Origin: JAHITU01 sp964486155
Lineage (GTDB): Bacteria; Patescibacteriota; Minisyncoccia; Phycocordibacterales; UBA12079
Direction: 5' to 3'
Length of the DNA stretch: 11,132 bases
Assembly: GCA_964486155.1 (NCBI GenBank)
Contig: CAZAKQ010000019.1
Location: 1 to 11,132, forward strand
Shown: in pieces, positions 5,548 to 10,122 of the stretch
Position numbering within the stretch: position 1 is the stretch's first letter
How the letters are laid out: every line of letters starts with the position of its first letter
Made by a program: the position numbers and the translations under genes
The notes under the pieces: generated by a model
Databases searched by the model: none
What the model was told of the DNA's origin: nothing
What the model saw: the letters and a program-made list of their open reading frames with translations, nothing else

Positions 5548-5620
5548 TGGGCGATGAGGGATTTGAACCCCCGACCTTTTCGGTGTAAACGAACTGCTCT
5601 ACCAACTGAGCTAATCGCCC
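5548..5620 (-). tRNA. tRNA-Val (anticodon UAC)
   Basis: Read on the minus strand: acceptor GGGCGAT/ATCGCCC; D-arm GCTC-AGTTGGTA-GAGC; anticodon stem GTTCG/CGAAA with the outer pair mismatched; loop TTTACAC with anticodon TAC; T-arm GGGGG-TTCAAAT-CCCTC; discriminator A. CCA is not encoded. It is the only minus-strand gene in the window. Confidence 0.95.
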
Positions 5621-5639
5621 TTATTTGATTTGAGTATAT

Positions 5640-5645
5640 ATTATA
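5640..5645 (-). promoter_or_regulatory. -10 box of tRNA-Val (minus strand)
   Basis: TATAAT on the minus strand, 19 bases before the tRNA 5' end. This gives a leader of about 13 bases, like the other tRNA genes here. A -35 is less clear: TTGTAT at 15-bp or TTGCTT at 19-bp spacing. Confidence 0.5.
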
Positions 5646-5693
5646 GTTTTTTTACAAAAAATACAAGCAACTTTGTAAAATTTATGGTAAAAA

Positions 5694-5699
5694 TATAGA
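5694..5699 (+). promoter_or_regulatory. Possible -10 box for the pseudouridine synthase gene
   Basis: TATAGA ends 8 bases before the ATG at 5708, with TTGTAA (5673-5678) 15 bases further upstream. It would give an almost leaderless transcript. Confidence 0.4.
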
Positions 5700-5707
5700 G
5701 TAGAAAT

Positions 5708-6424
5708 ATGAAAATCAGAAAACTATTTGAAAATGAAGAAGTTATTGTGGTGAATAAACCAGCGGGTTTAGTAGTGCACTCAGATGGGAAAACAGAAGAA
5801 TCTAATCTCTGTGATTGGATTTTGGAAAATTATCCTGAAATTGAAAATGTAGGAGAGCCTTTGATTTTGCAAAATGGAACTGAAATTAAACGCCCAGGAA
5901 TTGTACATCGATTAGATAGAGAAACTAGTGGAGTTTTAATCATAGCGAAAACCCAAGAATCTTTTTTAAATTTAAAAGAGCAATTTCAAAATAAAGAAGT
6001 AAAAAAGATTTATAAAACCTTTGTATGGGGAAAAATGAAGGAAAATGAAGGGATAATAGACAGACCTATCGGAAAATCTGGAAAAGATTTTAGACAATGG
6101 TCAGCTCAAAGAGGAGCCAGAGGAAAATTAAGAGAAGCGATTACAGAATATAGAGTTTTAAAATCTAACGAAGAATTTTCATATCTAGAAATAAATTTAA
6201 AGACTGGTAGAACTCATCAAATTAGAGTACATATGAAGGCAGTTAATACTCCTGTGGTAGGAGATAAACTATATGCTCCTAAACAAGATTATGCTTTAGG
6301 GTTTGAGAGAGTTGCCTTACATGCTTTTTCAGTAAGGTTTTCTTTAATAAGTGGAGAAAAAGTTGAGATAGAAGCTTCTTTACCAATTGATTTTGAAAAA
6401 GCTTTAGGGATGATTGCAGAATAA
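5708..6424 (+). CDS. RluA-family RNA pseudouridine synthase, without S4 domain
   Basis: Predicted cytoplasmic enzyme that isomerises uridine to pseudouridine in rRNA or tRNA. The catalytic motif H-R-L-D70-R-E-T-S-G-V-L-I-I-A-K lies at 67-81, with D70 the expected nucleophile. N-K-P-A-G-L-V-V-H (16-24) is the usual first conserved segment, and K-T-G-R-T-H-Q-I-R-V-H-M (165-176) is the second RluA signature. L-H-A-F near 204-207 completes the set. RluC and RluD carry an N-terminal S4 domain; this 238-residue protein starts directly with the catalytic domain, like RluA and TruC. The exact target base cannot be read from sequence. It has a probable own promoter, and rplS follows after 45 bases. 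Confidence 0.92.
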   Translation: MKIRKLFENEEVIVVNKPAGLVVHSDGKTEESNLCDWILENYPEIENVGEPLILQNGTEIKRPGIVHRLDRETSGVLIIAKTQESFLNLKEQFQNKEVKKIYKTFVWGKMKENEGIIDRPIGKSGKDFRQWSAQRGARGKLREAITEYRVLKSNEEFSYLEINLKTGRTHQIRVHMKAVNTPVVGDKLYAPKQDYALGFERVALHAFSVRFSLISGEKVEIEASLPIDFEKALGMIAE

Positions 6425-6449
6425 GCTTATTTATGATAAAGTTTGGCGG

Positions 6450-6455
6450 TATAAA
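6450..6455 (+). promoter_or_regulatory. Possible -10 box for rplS
   Basis: TATAAA lies 14 bases before the rplS ATG, implying a leader of only about 8 bases. A TATAAT at 6466-6471 overlaps the ATG and cannot serve this start. Confidence 0.35.
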
Positions 6456-6469
6456 TAATAAAAACTATA

Positions 6470-7063
6470 ATGAATTTAGAAACAATTAAAATTTCATCAG
6501 TAAATATTGAAGATAGAAAAAAGCTTGGAATAAAAGCAGGTGATACTGTGCGTGTTTGGGTGAAAATTGAAGAAAAAGGAAAAACCAGAACTCAGGCTTT
6601 CGAAGGTTTGGTTTTAGCTAGAAAGCATGGAAATGAAGCAGGTGCGACATTTACTGTTCGAAAAGTGGCTAGTGGAGTGGGTGTGGAAAGAATTTTCCCT
6701 CTATATTCTCCTATGATTGACAAAATTGAAATTGTTAAGCGAGCAAGAGTAAGAAGATCAAAACTTTATTTCATTCGAGAAAAAGTAGCTAGAGAAATTA
6801 GACGACAAATGAGAAAAATGAAGATGGTAGACCTTGCTACTAAGAGTGATGCTGAAGAAAAAGAAAGATTAGAAAAAGAAGCAGAACAAGCTAAGGTTGA
6901 TGCAGAAGATACAAAAAAAGAAGTAGCGGAAGAAAAGAAAGAAGAAAAAATAGAAACTCCAGAAAAAGAAGAAGTAGAAACTGAAGCCGAAATTGATAAA
7001 AAAGCAGAAGAAGTAGAAAAAGAAATCTTAGAAGAAGAAATAAAAGAAGAAGTAAAAAAATAA
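6470..7063 (+). CDS. rplS: Ribosomal protein L19 with a long charged C-terminal tail
   Basis: Large-subunit ribosomal protein near the 30S-50S interface. The L19 core is clear: A-G-D-T-V-R-V-W-V (23-31), A-F-E-G-L-V-L-A-R (43-51), F-T-V-R-K-V-A-S-G-V-G-V-E-R-I-F-P-L (61-78), and R-A-R-V-R-R-S-K-L-Y-F-I-R (91-103). A normal L19 is about 115 residues. Here about 75 more (123-197) form a Glu/Lys/Ala-rich low-complexity tail that reads as one long helix or disordered segment. The N-terminal helix before AGDTV is slightly shorter than usual. The tail stays in frame with the same codon use and a single stop, so it is not a frameshift. A strong terminator follows. Confidence 0.95.
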   Translation: MNLETIKISSVNIEDRKKLGIKAGDTVRVWVKIEEKGKTRTQAFEGLVLARKHGNEAGATFTVRKVASGVGVERIFPLYSPMIDKIEIVKRARVRRSKLYFIREKVAREIRRQMRKMKMVDLATKSDAEEKERLEKEAEQAKVDAEDTKKEVAEEKKEEKIETPEKEEVETEAEIDKKAEEVEKEILEEEIKEEVKK

Positions 7064-7077
7064 ATTTTAAATAATTG

Positions 7078-7114
7078 ATAAAAAATACTGAATTAAATAT
7101 TCAGTATTTTTTAT
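7078..7114 (+). terminator. Terminator after rplS
   Basis: ATAAAAAATACTGAAT (7078-7093) and its exact complement (7099-7114) enclose the loop TAAAT. T6 in the 3' arm gives the U-tract, and the A6 in the 5' arm makes it symmetric. Confidence 0.85.
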
Positions 7115-7123
7115 TTATCCACA
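7115..7123 (+). other. Consensus DnaA-box sequence
   Basis: TTATCCACA is an exact match to the strong DnaA-box consensus. It stands alone between the rplS terminator and the upstream palindrome, overlapping the latter by two bases. No cluster of boxes or dnaA/dnaN genes is nearby, so this may be chance. Confidence 0.25.
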
Positions 7124-7169
7124 TATCTTATATTCTATCATTCTATAGAATGATAGAATATAAGATATG
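7122..7169. promoter_or_regulatory. 48-bp perfect palindrome ending in the start codon of the winged-helix gene
   Basis: The arms 7122-7145 and 7146-7169 are exact complements with no spacer. The last three bases are the ATG of the next gene. The central 28 bases (7132-7159) recur exactly at 7461-7488. TTCTAT and ATAGAA half-sites occur twice each within the core. It could be an operator bound by the adjacent protein, a translation-blocking RNA hairpin, or the end of a mobile cassette. Confidence 0.9.
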
Positions 7170-7454
7170 AAAAAGGTTAAAAAACAAACAGAGGGAAAAA
7201 GATTAGAGAGATTTTTTAAAGGACCTTCTAATCATAGAAGGATAGATATATTATTTTTTGTTGAAAAGAATCCAAGTGCTAATCTTTTTGATATTGCTGA
7301 TGGATTAGATACCGACTATAAAGTTATTGCTCAACATACAGAAAAACTTGTTTTAGCAGGTTTATTAAATAAACAATATGTTGGTAAACCAGTTTCCCAT
7401 AAACTTTCTCCGTATGGGAAAAGATTCATAACTTTTTTAAAAACCTTTTTATAA
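7167..7454 (+). CDS. Small winged-helix DNA-binding protein (ArsR/MarR-like)
   Basis: A 95-residue protein whose helices and hairpin fit a winged helix-turn-helix repressor. After a Lys-rich N-terminus, R-I-D-I-L-F-F-V (25-32) forms the first helix. L-F-D-I-A-D-G-L (40-47) and Y-K-V-I-A-Q-H-T-E-K-L-V-L-A-G-L-L (51-67) form the helix-turn-helix. Q-Y-V-G-K-P-V-S-H-K-L-S-P-Y-G (70-84) forms the wing and start of the last helix. No metal-binding cysteines are present, so it is not a classical metal-sensing ArsR. The gene is bracketed exactly: the upstream palindrome ends with its ATG and the downstream one begins on the base after its TAA. The shared palindrome core is a good candidate for its own operator, implying autoregulation (inference). 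There is no Shine-Dalgarno sequence. Confidence 0.8.
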   Translation: MKKVKKQTEGKRLERFFKGPSNHRRIDILFFVEKNPSANLFDIADGLDTDYKVIAQHTEKLVLAGLLNKQYVGKPVSHKLSPYGKRFITFLKTFL

Positions 7455-7494
7455 AACTACATTCTATCATTCTATAGAATGATAGAATGTAGTT
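7455..7494. repeat. 40-bp perfect palindrome directly after the winged-helix gene
   Basis: The arms 7455-7474 and 7475-7494 are exact complements with no spacer. It starts on the base after the stop codon. Its central 28 bases (7461-7488) are identical to 7132-7159 upstream of the gene, while the outer bases differ (AACTAC here, CATATCTTAT upstream). No immediate U-tract follows, so a simple terminator role is doubtful. Confidence 0.9.
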
Positions 7495-7509
7495 ATGTTA
7501 AATTTTTGA

Positions 7510-7538
7510 TTGAAAAAAGGGGGGAAATAGAGTATAAA
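7510..7538 (+). promoter_or_regulatory. Promoter of tRNA-His
   Basis: TTGAAA (7510-7515), a 17-base spacer and TATAAA (7533-7538). A start near 7545 leaves about 9 bases before the tRNA. This is the best-formed promoter in the window. Confidence 0.75.
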
Positions 7539-7553
7539 TATATGGTTAAATAT

Positions 7554-7625
7554 GGCGGTGTTGGTGTAATGGTAACACTACAGTTTGTGGTACTGTCGAC
7601 ACGGGTTCAATTCCCGTACACCGCC
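7554..7625 (+). tRNA. tRNA-His (anticodon GUG) with encoded G-1
   Basis: Acceptor GCGGTGT (7555-7561) pairs with ACACCGC (7618-7624), and the extra G-1 (7554) pairs with C73 (7625), the histidine identity pair in bacteria. D-stem GTGT/ACAC; anticodon stem ACAGT/ACTGT with loop TTGTGGT (anticodon 7587-7589); T-arm ACGGG-TTCAATT-CCCGT. CCA is not encoded. The charging enzyme is encoded at 103-1461. Confidence 0.96.
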
Positions 7626-7634
7626 CAAAAATAC

Positions 7635-7674
7635 AAAAACTAAACACCCCAACGCGTTGGGGTGTTTAGTTTTT
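7635..7674 (+). terminator. 40-bp perfect palindrome, terminator of tRNA-His
   Basis: The arms 7635-7654 and 7655-7674 are exact complements centred on CACCCCAACGCGTTGGGGTG. T6 ends the right arm, giving a strong, symmetric terminator. Confidence 0.85.
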
Positions 7675-7686
7675 TAGTGTATTTGA

Positions 7687-7692
7687 TATACT
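7687..7692 (+). promoter_or_regulatory. -10 box for the glycosylase-like gene, leaderless spacing
   Basis: TATACT is separated by 6 bases from the ATG at 7699. A possible -35, TTTAGT (7665-7670), lies inside the preceding terminator. Confidence 0.5.
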
Positions 7693-7698
7693 TTAATT

Positions 7699-8448
7699 AT
7701 GAAAACTAAATTAATTAAAAATTGTAAAAAGCTTTTGAGTGCTTATAAGTTTGGGGAACTTGGGCAAACTATAATGCCAGAAGATTCTAACCCTGGGTTT
7801 TCTAAAAATCAGCAAGAAATGAGATTAGCTTATTTTACTTTACCAATGGCTTTAAATTATCAAAGAGATAGTTATAAGCTTTGGGAATCAGCTTTGAAAA
7901 CTTGGAATGATAAAAATACAAAAGATATATTTGATATCAAATTAGTTTCAAAAATGACAGAAGTAGAACTTAGAAAAAAATTACTTAAATATAAATTAGC
8001 TTTTCAGACAAATAAACGCATTAATAATTGGAAAACTATATCAGAAATTATTTTAAAAGAGTGGGGAAGTTTTTCTAATTTTATAAAATCTACAAATAAT
8101 AATTTTCTTGTTTTAAAAAATTTAGTTCAGATTAAATATAAAAAAGATTTTCCGTATCTTTCTGGTCCAAAAATATTTAATTACTGGTCTTTTATTTTAG
8201 GAGAATACTGTGAAATAAAATTAAAAAATAAAAAATATATTGACATTGTTCCAGATACTCATATTACAAAATGTTCTGTTAAATTAGGAGTAATTACAAA
8301 AAAAGAAGCAGGTGAGCTTTCTAAAAATGAAATTTCTAAAAAATGGAGAGTGATTCTTGAAGGTTCTAAAATTACTCCTATTGAAATGCATGCACCTCTT
8401 TGGTTTTGGAGTAGAAATGCTTTTATTATCGACGTAGTGCGAGAGTAA
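7699..8448 (+). CDS. Putative HhH-GPD-like DNA glycosylase
   Basis: The 249-residue protein is mostly helical. F-P-Y-L-S-G-P-K158-I-F-N-Y-W (151-163) resembles the helix-hairpin-helix turn of the HhH-GPD repair glycosylases (EndoIII L-P-G-V-G-x-K). I-V-P-D186-T-H-I-T-K-C-S-V-K-L-G-V-I (183-199) resembles the V-D-T-H-V..R-L-G segment. K158 and D186 would be the catalytic Lys and Asp. Their separation (28) is larger than in EndoIII (18) and closer to archaeal AGOG (about 32). Conserved-looking blocks outside this are T-L-P-M-A-L-N-Y-Q-R-D-S-Y-K-L-W-E (47-63) and H-A-P-L-W-F-W-S-R-N-A-F near the C-terminus. No iron-sulfur cysteine cluster is present. The substrate is unknown, and the family call rests on motifs I see, not on a search. 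Confidence 0.5.
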   Translation: MKTKLIKNCKKLLSAYKFGELGQTIMPEDSNPGFSKNQQEMRLAYFTLPMALNYQRDSYKLWESALKTWNDKNTKDIFDIKLVSKMTEVELRKKLLKYKLAFQTNKRINNWKTISEIILKEWGSFSNFIKSTNNNFLVLKNLVQIKYKKDFPYLSGPKIFNYWSFILGEYCEIKLKNKKYIDIVPDTHITKCSVKLGVITKKEAGELSKNEISKKWRVILEGSKITPIEMHAPLWFWSRNAFIIDVVRE

Positions 8449-8703
8449 TAGAAAAATGTAGCGAAGCAAAATGTTTCTATTGAGCTCTGTGTTTACCAAT
8501 ACAAGGCTTTTCACTTGGGAACGAAACACCCAAGTAAAACACTCAAGTAAAAAGTTTGGTAATTTTTCTATTGCCGAGCCGAGGAGTTAATACAGATGAA
8601 TATCTTGAAGCTTACTTCGAGATAGCACAAGCAAAACGAATTCCTATAATATCTTGTTAGCTTGCTGTGAGGAATCTTTATTTATAAAATTTAATTAAAT
8701 AAT
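8449..8703. other. Gene-free stretch with nested inverted repeats and a protein-like remnant
   Basis: AATAGAAAAAT (8447-8457) pairs with ATTTTTCTATT (8562-8572), and its first 8 bases can instead pair locally with 8474-8481. Inside are TTACCAA (8493-8499) with TTGGTAA (8556-8562), and CTTTTCACTTG (8507-8517) with CAAGTAAAAAG (8544-8554, one mismatch). ACTTGGG (8513-8519) can alternatively pair with CCCAAGT (8529-8535). Downstream are CTTGAAG-CTTA-CTTCGAG and a possible pseudoknot (ATTCCT with AGGAAT crossing AGCAA with TTGCT). The frame 8538-8660 is open and reads like a beta-alpha-beta protein fragment but has no ATG. No B12-box or known riboswitch was recognised ahead of the cobalamin enzyme. 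Confidence 0.5.
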
Positions 8704-9237
8704 ATGATATACACTAAAAAAGGAGATAAAGGAGAATCAGAAGTTTTTAATGGAGAGAGATTTTCTAAAGATAACCAAATTTTTGAAGTTTTGGGGGTTT
8801 TGGATGAAGTTAGTTCTTTGGTTGGAATTTGTAAAATTAAATCAAAGGATTTTAATGAAAAAGTAAATGATTTAAAATTAAAAGAAGTTTTGGAAAAGAT
8901 ACAAAAAGATTTATTTATAATTCAATCGCAGGTTGTAGGAGCAGATAAAAAAATAAAAAAAGAAAATATTAAATGGTTGGAAGAAAATATCGATTTTATT
9001 GAAAAACAAATTCCTGAGCTTAAAAAATTTATTATAGCTGGAGGTTCAGAGCTGGCTGTAAATTTAAATTACATAAGAACAATAGTTCGTAAAGTAGAAA
9101 GAAAAATTGTTGCTTTAAGCCAAAAACAAGAATTGGATTCAAGTATTTTAATTTATGTAAATAGGTTGTCGGATTTATTTTTTGTTTTATATAGATTTGT
9201 TAATTCCAAAAAAGAATACAAGGAAAAATATTTTTGA
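8704..9237 (+). CDS. Cob(I)alamin adenosyltransferase, PduO type
   Basis: Predicted cytoplasmic enzyme that transfers the adenosyl group of ATP to cob(I)alamin, making adenosylcobalamin. PduO-family signatures in order: Y-T-K-K-G-D-K-G-E-S (3-12), the phosphate-binding N-terminus; N-G-E-R-F-S-K (16-22); L-G-V-L-D-E-V-S-S-L-V-G (30-41); I-I-A-G-G-S-E-L-A (110-118); R125-T-I-V-R-K-V-E-R (125-133), the Arg-rich helix; and Y-V-N-R-L-S-D-L-F-F-V-L (151-162). Length 177 is normal. The family's usual H before the Arg helix is replaced here (N-L-N-Y-I-R). No corrin synthesis gene is in view, so it more likely serves salvage for a B12-dependent enzyme such as class II ribonucleotide reductase (inference). 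It is the only gene here that ends in TGA. Confidence 0.92.
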   Translation: MIYTKKGDKGESEVFNGERFSKDNQIFEVLGVLDEVSSLVGICKIKSKDFNEKVNDLKLKEVLEKIQKDLFIIQSQVVGADKKIKKENIKWLEENIDFIEKQIPELKKFIIAGGSELAVNLNYIRTIVRKVERKIVALSQKQELDSSILIYVNRLSDLFFVLYRFVNSKKEYKEKYF

Positions 9238-9243
9238 TATAAT
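9238..9243 (+). promoter_or_regulatory. -10 box in front of repeat copy 2
   Basis: TATAAT begins on the base after the adenosyltransferase stop and is 6 bases before the ATG that starts repeat copy 2. The spacing matches the leaderless arrangement of ruvX and the 7699 gene. It looks like the original promoter of the downstream dehydrogenase gene, now separated from it by the repeat. Confidence 0.55.
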
Positions 9244-9249
9244 AAAAGG

Positions 9250-9288
9250 ATGAATCCCGTTAGAGATTTGGCGGGGCTAAAGTTATAA
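9250..9288 (+). CDS. Possible 12-residue leader ORF inside repeat copy 2
   Basis: Encodes the same MNPVRDLAGLKL as copy 1. Here its ATG is at the expected transcription start of a TATAAT box, so a leaderless transcript could be translated from its first base. Translation is unproven. Confidence 0.3.
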   Translation: MNPVRDLAGLKL

Positions 9289-9327
9289 GTTTAATTTAAG
9301 ATTATTTACTAAAAGTTTAGGGACTTG

Positions 9328-9367
9328 TCCCGTTAGAGATACTTTTAGTAAAGTATCTCTAACGGGA
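9328..9367 (+). promoter_or_regulatory. 18-bp hairpin closing on the dehydrogenase start codon
   Basis: Same structure as at 3325-3364: exact 18-bp arms (9328-9345 and 9350-9367) around TAGT, with the A of the ATG as last paired base. The competing pairing is 9305-9316 with 9341-9352. Confidence 0.75.
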
Positions 9368-10038
9368 TGAAAACAATTTTAATTACAGGGATTGATAGCG
9401 GAATTGGGAGATCGACGGCTCAGAAGTTTTTGGATGAGGGATTTTTCGTAATGGGAACTTCTTTAGCAGAACAAATAGATTATTCTCATGAAAATTTAAA
9501 AGTTTTTCAAATGGATTTGCTTTCAGACGAGTCTATAAATAATTGTGTGCAAGAAATTAAAAATTTTAATAAAAAAATAGATATTTTGATAAATAATGCT
9601 GGAGTGATGTTAGATAAAGAAGAAACGATTGTTGTAAAAGAAAAATTAAGAAAAACTTTGGAAATAAATTTGATTGGACTTATAGATTTTACAGAACAAA
9701 TTTTGTCTGAAATAAATGAAGGAGGACATATTTTAAATATTACCTCTGTAGCGGGATCTATGCACAAAACTGAAAACGGGATCAGTCGAATGCCAAATCA
9801 TTATCCTAGTTATAAGATTTCTAAGTATGCTTTAAATATGTATACAAAAACTTTAGCTTTGCGGTTGAAAGATAAGTTGATGGTATCAGCAGTTCATCCT
9901 GGTTGGACCAGAACTAATATGGGGGGACAAGATGCTAATATCAGTCCAGAAAAATCAGCTCAAGATATTTTCAATTTTGCAATTACTCAGCCAGAGACAG
10001 GTCAATTTTGGTTTAAAGGAGAAAAATATAATTGGTAG
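9367..10038 (+). CDS. Short-chain dehydrogenase/reductase (SDR family)
   Basis: Predicted NAD(P)-dependent oxidoreductase with a Rossmann fold. Classical SDR features are present: T7-G-I-D-S-G-I-G14 (the T-G-x-x-x-G-x-G cofactor motif), N-N-A-G (76-79), N101 in E-I-N-L-I-G, catalytic S127 in N-I-T-S-V-A-G, and Y149-x-x-x-K153 in S-Y-K-I-S-K. H-P-G-W-T-R-T-N-M (177-185) is the usual segment after strand 6. At 223 residues it is at the short end of the 230-260 range. The substrate cannot be inferred. Start choice: the N-terminus MKTILITG begins right at the first Rossmann strand as expected, although the ATG is the end of repeat copy 2. No Shine-Dalgarno sequence is present. Confidence 0.93.
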   Translation: MKTILITGIDSGIGRSTAQKFLDEGFFVMGTSLAEQIDYSHENLKVFQMDLLSDESINNCVQEIKNFNKKIDILINNAGVMLDKEETIVVKEKLRKTLEINLIGLIDFTEQILSEINEGGHILNITSVAGSMHKTENGISRMPNHYPSYKISKYALNMYTKTLALRLKDKLMVSAVHPGWTRTNMGGQDANISPEKSAQDIFNFAITQPETGQFWFKGEKYNW

Positions 10039-10061
10039 AGTTAAAAACTTAGTGTTATAAT
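10032..10061 (+). promoter_or_regulatory. Promoter of the SIMPL-domain gene
   Basis: TTGGTA (10032-10037, overlapping the end of the SDR gene), an 18-base spacer and TATAAT (10056-10061). A start near 10067 gives a leader of about 55 bases. The leader holds a small hairpin, ACTTGTC-GATA-GACAGGT. Confidence 0.6.
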
Positions 10062-10122
10062 AAATAAATCTTTTAGATGTTAACAACTAATCTACTTGTC
10101 GATAGACAGGTTAAAAAATATT

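Larger units (their letters stand above)
9250..9371 (+). repeat. 122-bp repeat, copy 2 (MITE/REP-like, ends on a start codon)
   Basis: Base-for-base identical to 3247-3368 and in the same orientation. ATGAA lies at both ends (9250-9254 and 9367-9371). The terminal inverted repeats, internal third motif copy and alternative pairings are the same as in copy 1. Bases outside differ immediately: G9249 versus A3246, and A9372 versus T3369. It sits between a consensus -10 box and the dehydrogenase coding sequence. Confidence 0.93.

Noticed and set aside
6836..7060. Tandem-repeat or CRISPR-like array from the repeated GAAGAAAAAG-type sequence
   Set aside because: It is in-frame low-complexity coding sequence for the Glu/Lys-rich L19 tail, with no regular unit or spacers.
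7115..7123. Replication origin
   Set aside because: Only one DnaA box, and no dnaA, dnaN or clustered AT-rich repeats nearby.
8284..8529. 81-codon open frame on the minus strand at the end of the glycosylase-like gene
   Set aside because: It overlaps a better plus-strand coding sequence, has a low-complexity translation, and depends on structured intergenic sequence.
8449..8703. Cobalamin riboswitch ahead of the adenosyltransferase
   Set aside because: No B12-box-like sequence or typical cobalamin-riboswitch core was seen, although the region is structured.
9235..9237. UGA read as glycine, as in Gracilibacteria
   Set aside because: The adenosyltransferase ends at TGA exactly where the family ends. 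Reading through would only add a tail into the repeat, and no long gene here contains an in-frame TGA.
9507..9767. 86-codon open frame on the minus strand inside the SDR gene
   Set aside because: Antisense to a gene with intact SDR catalytic motifs.
10096..10122. TTG start for the SIMPL-domain gene
   Set aside because: The TTG lies in a leader hairpin. The ATG 27 bases later gives a normal N-terminus with the membrane helix intact.
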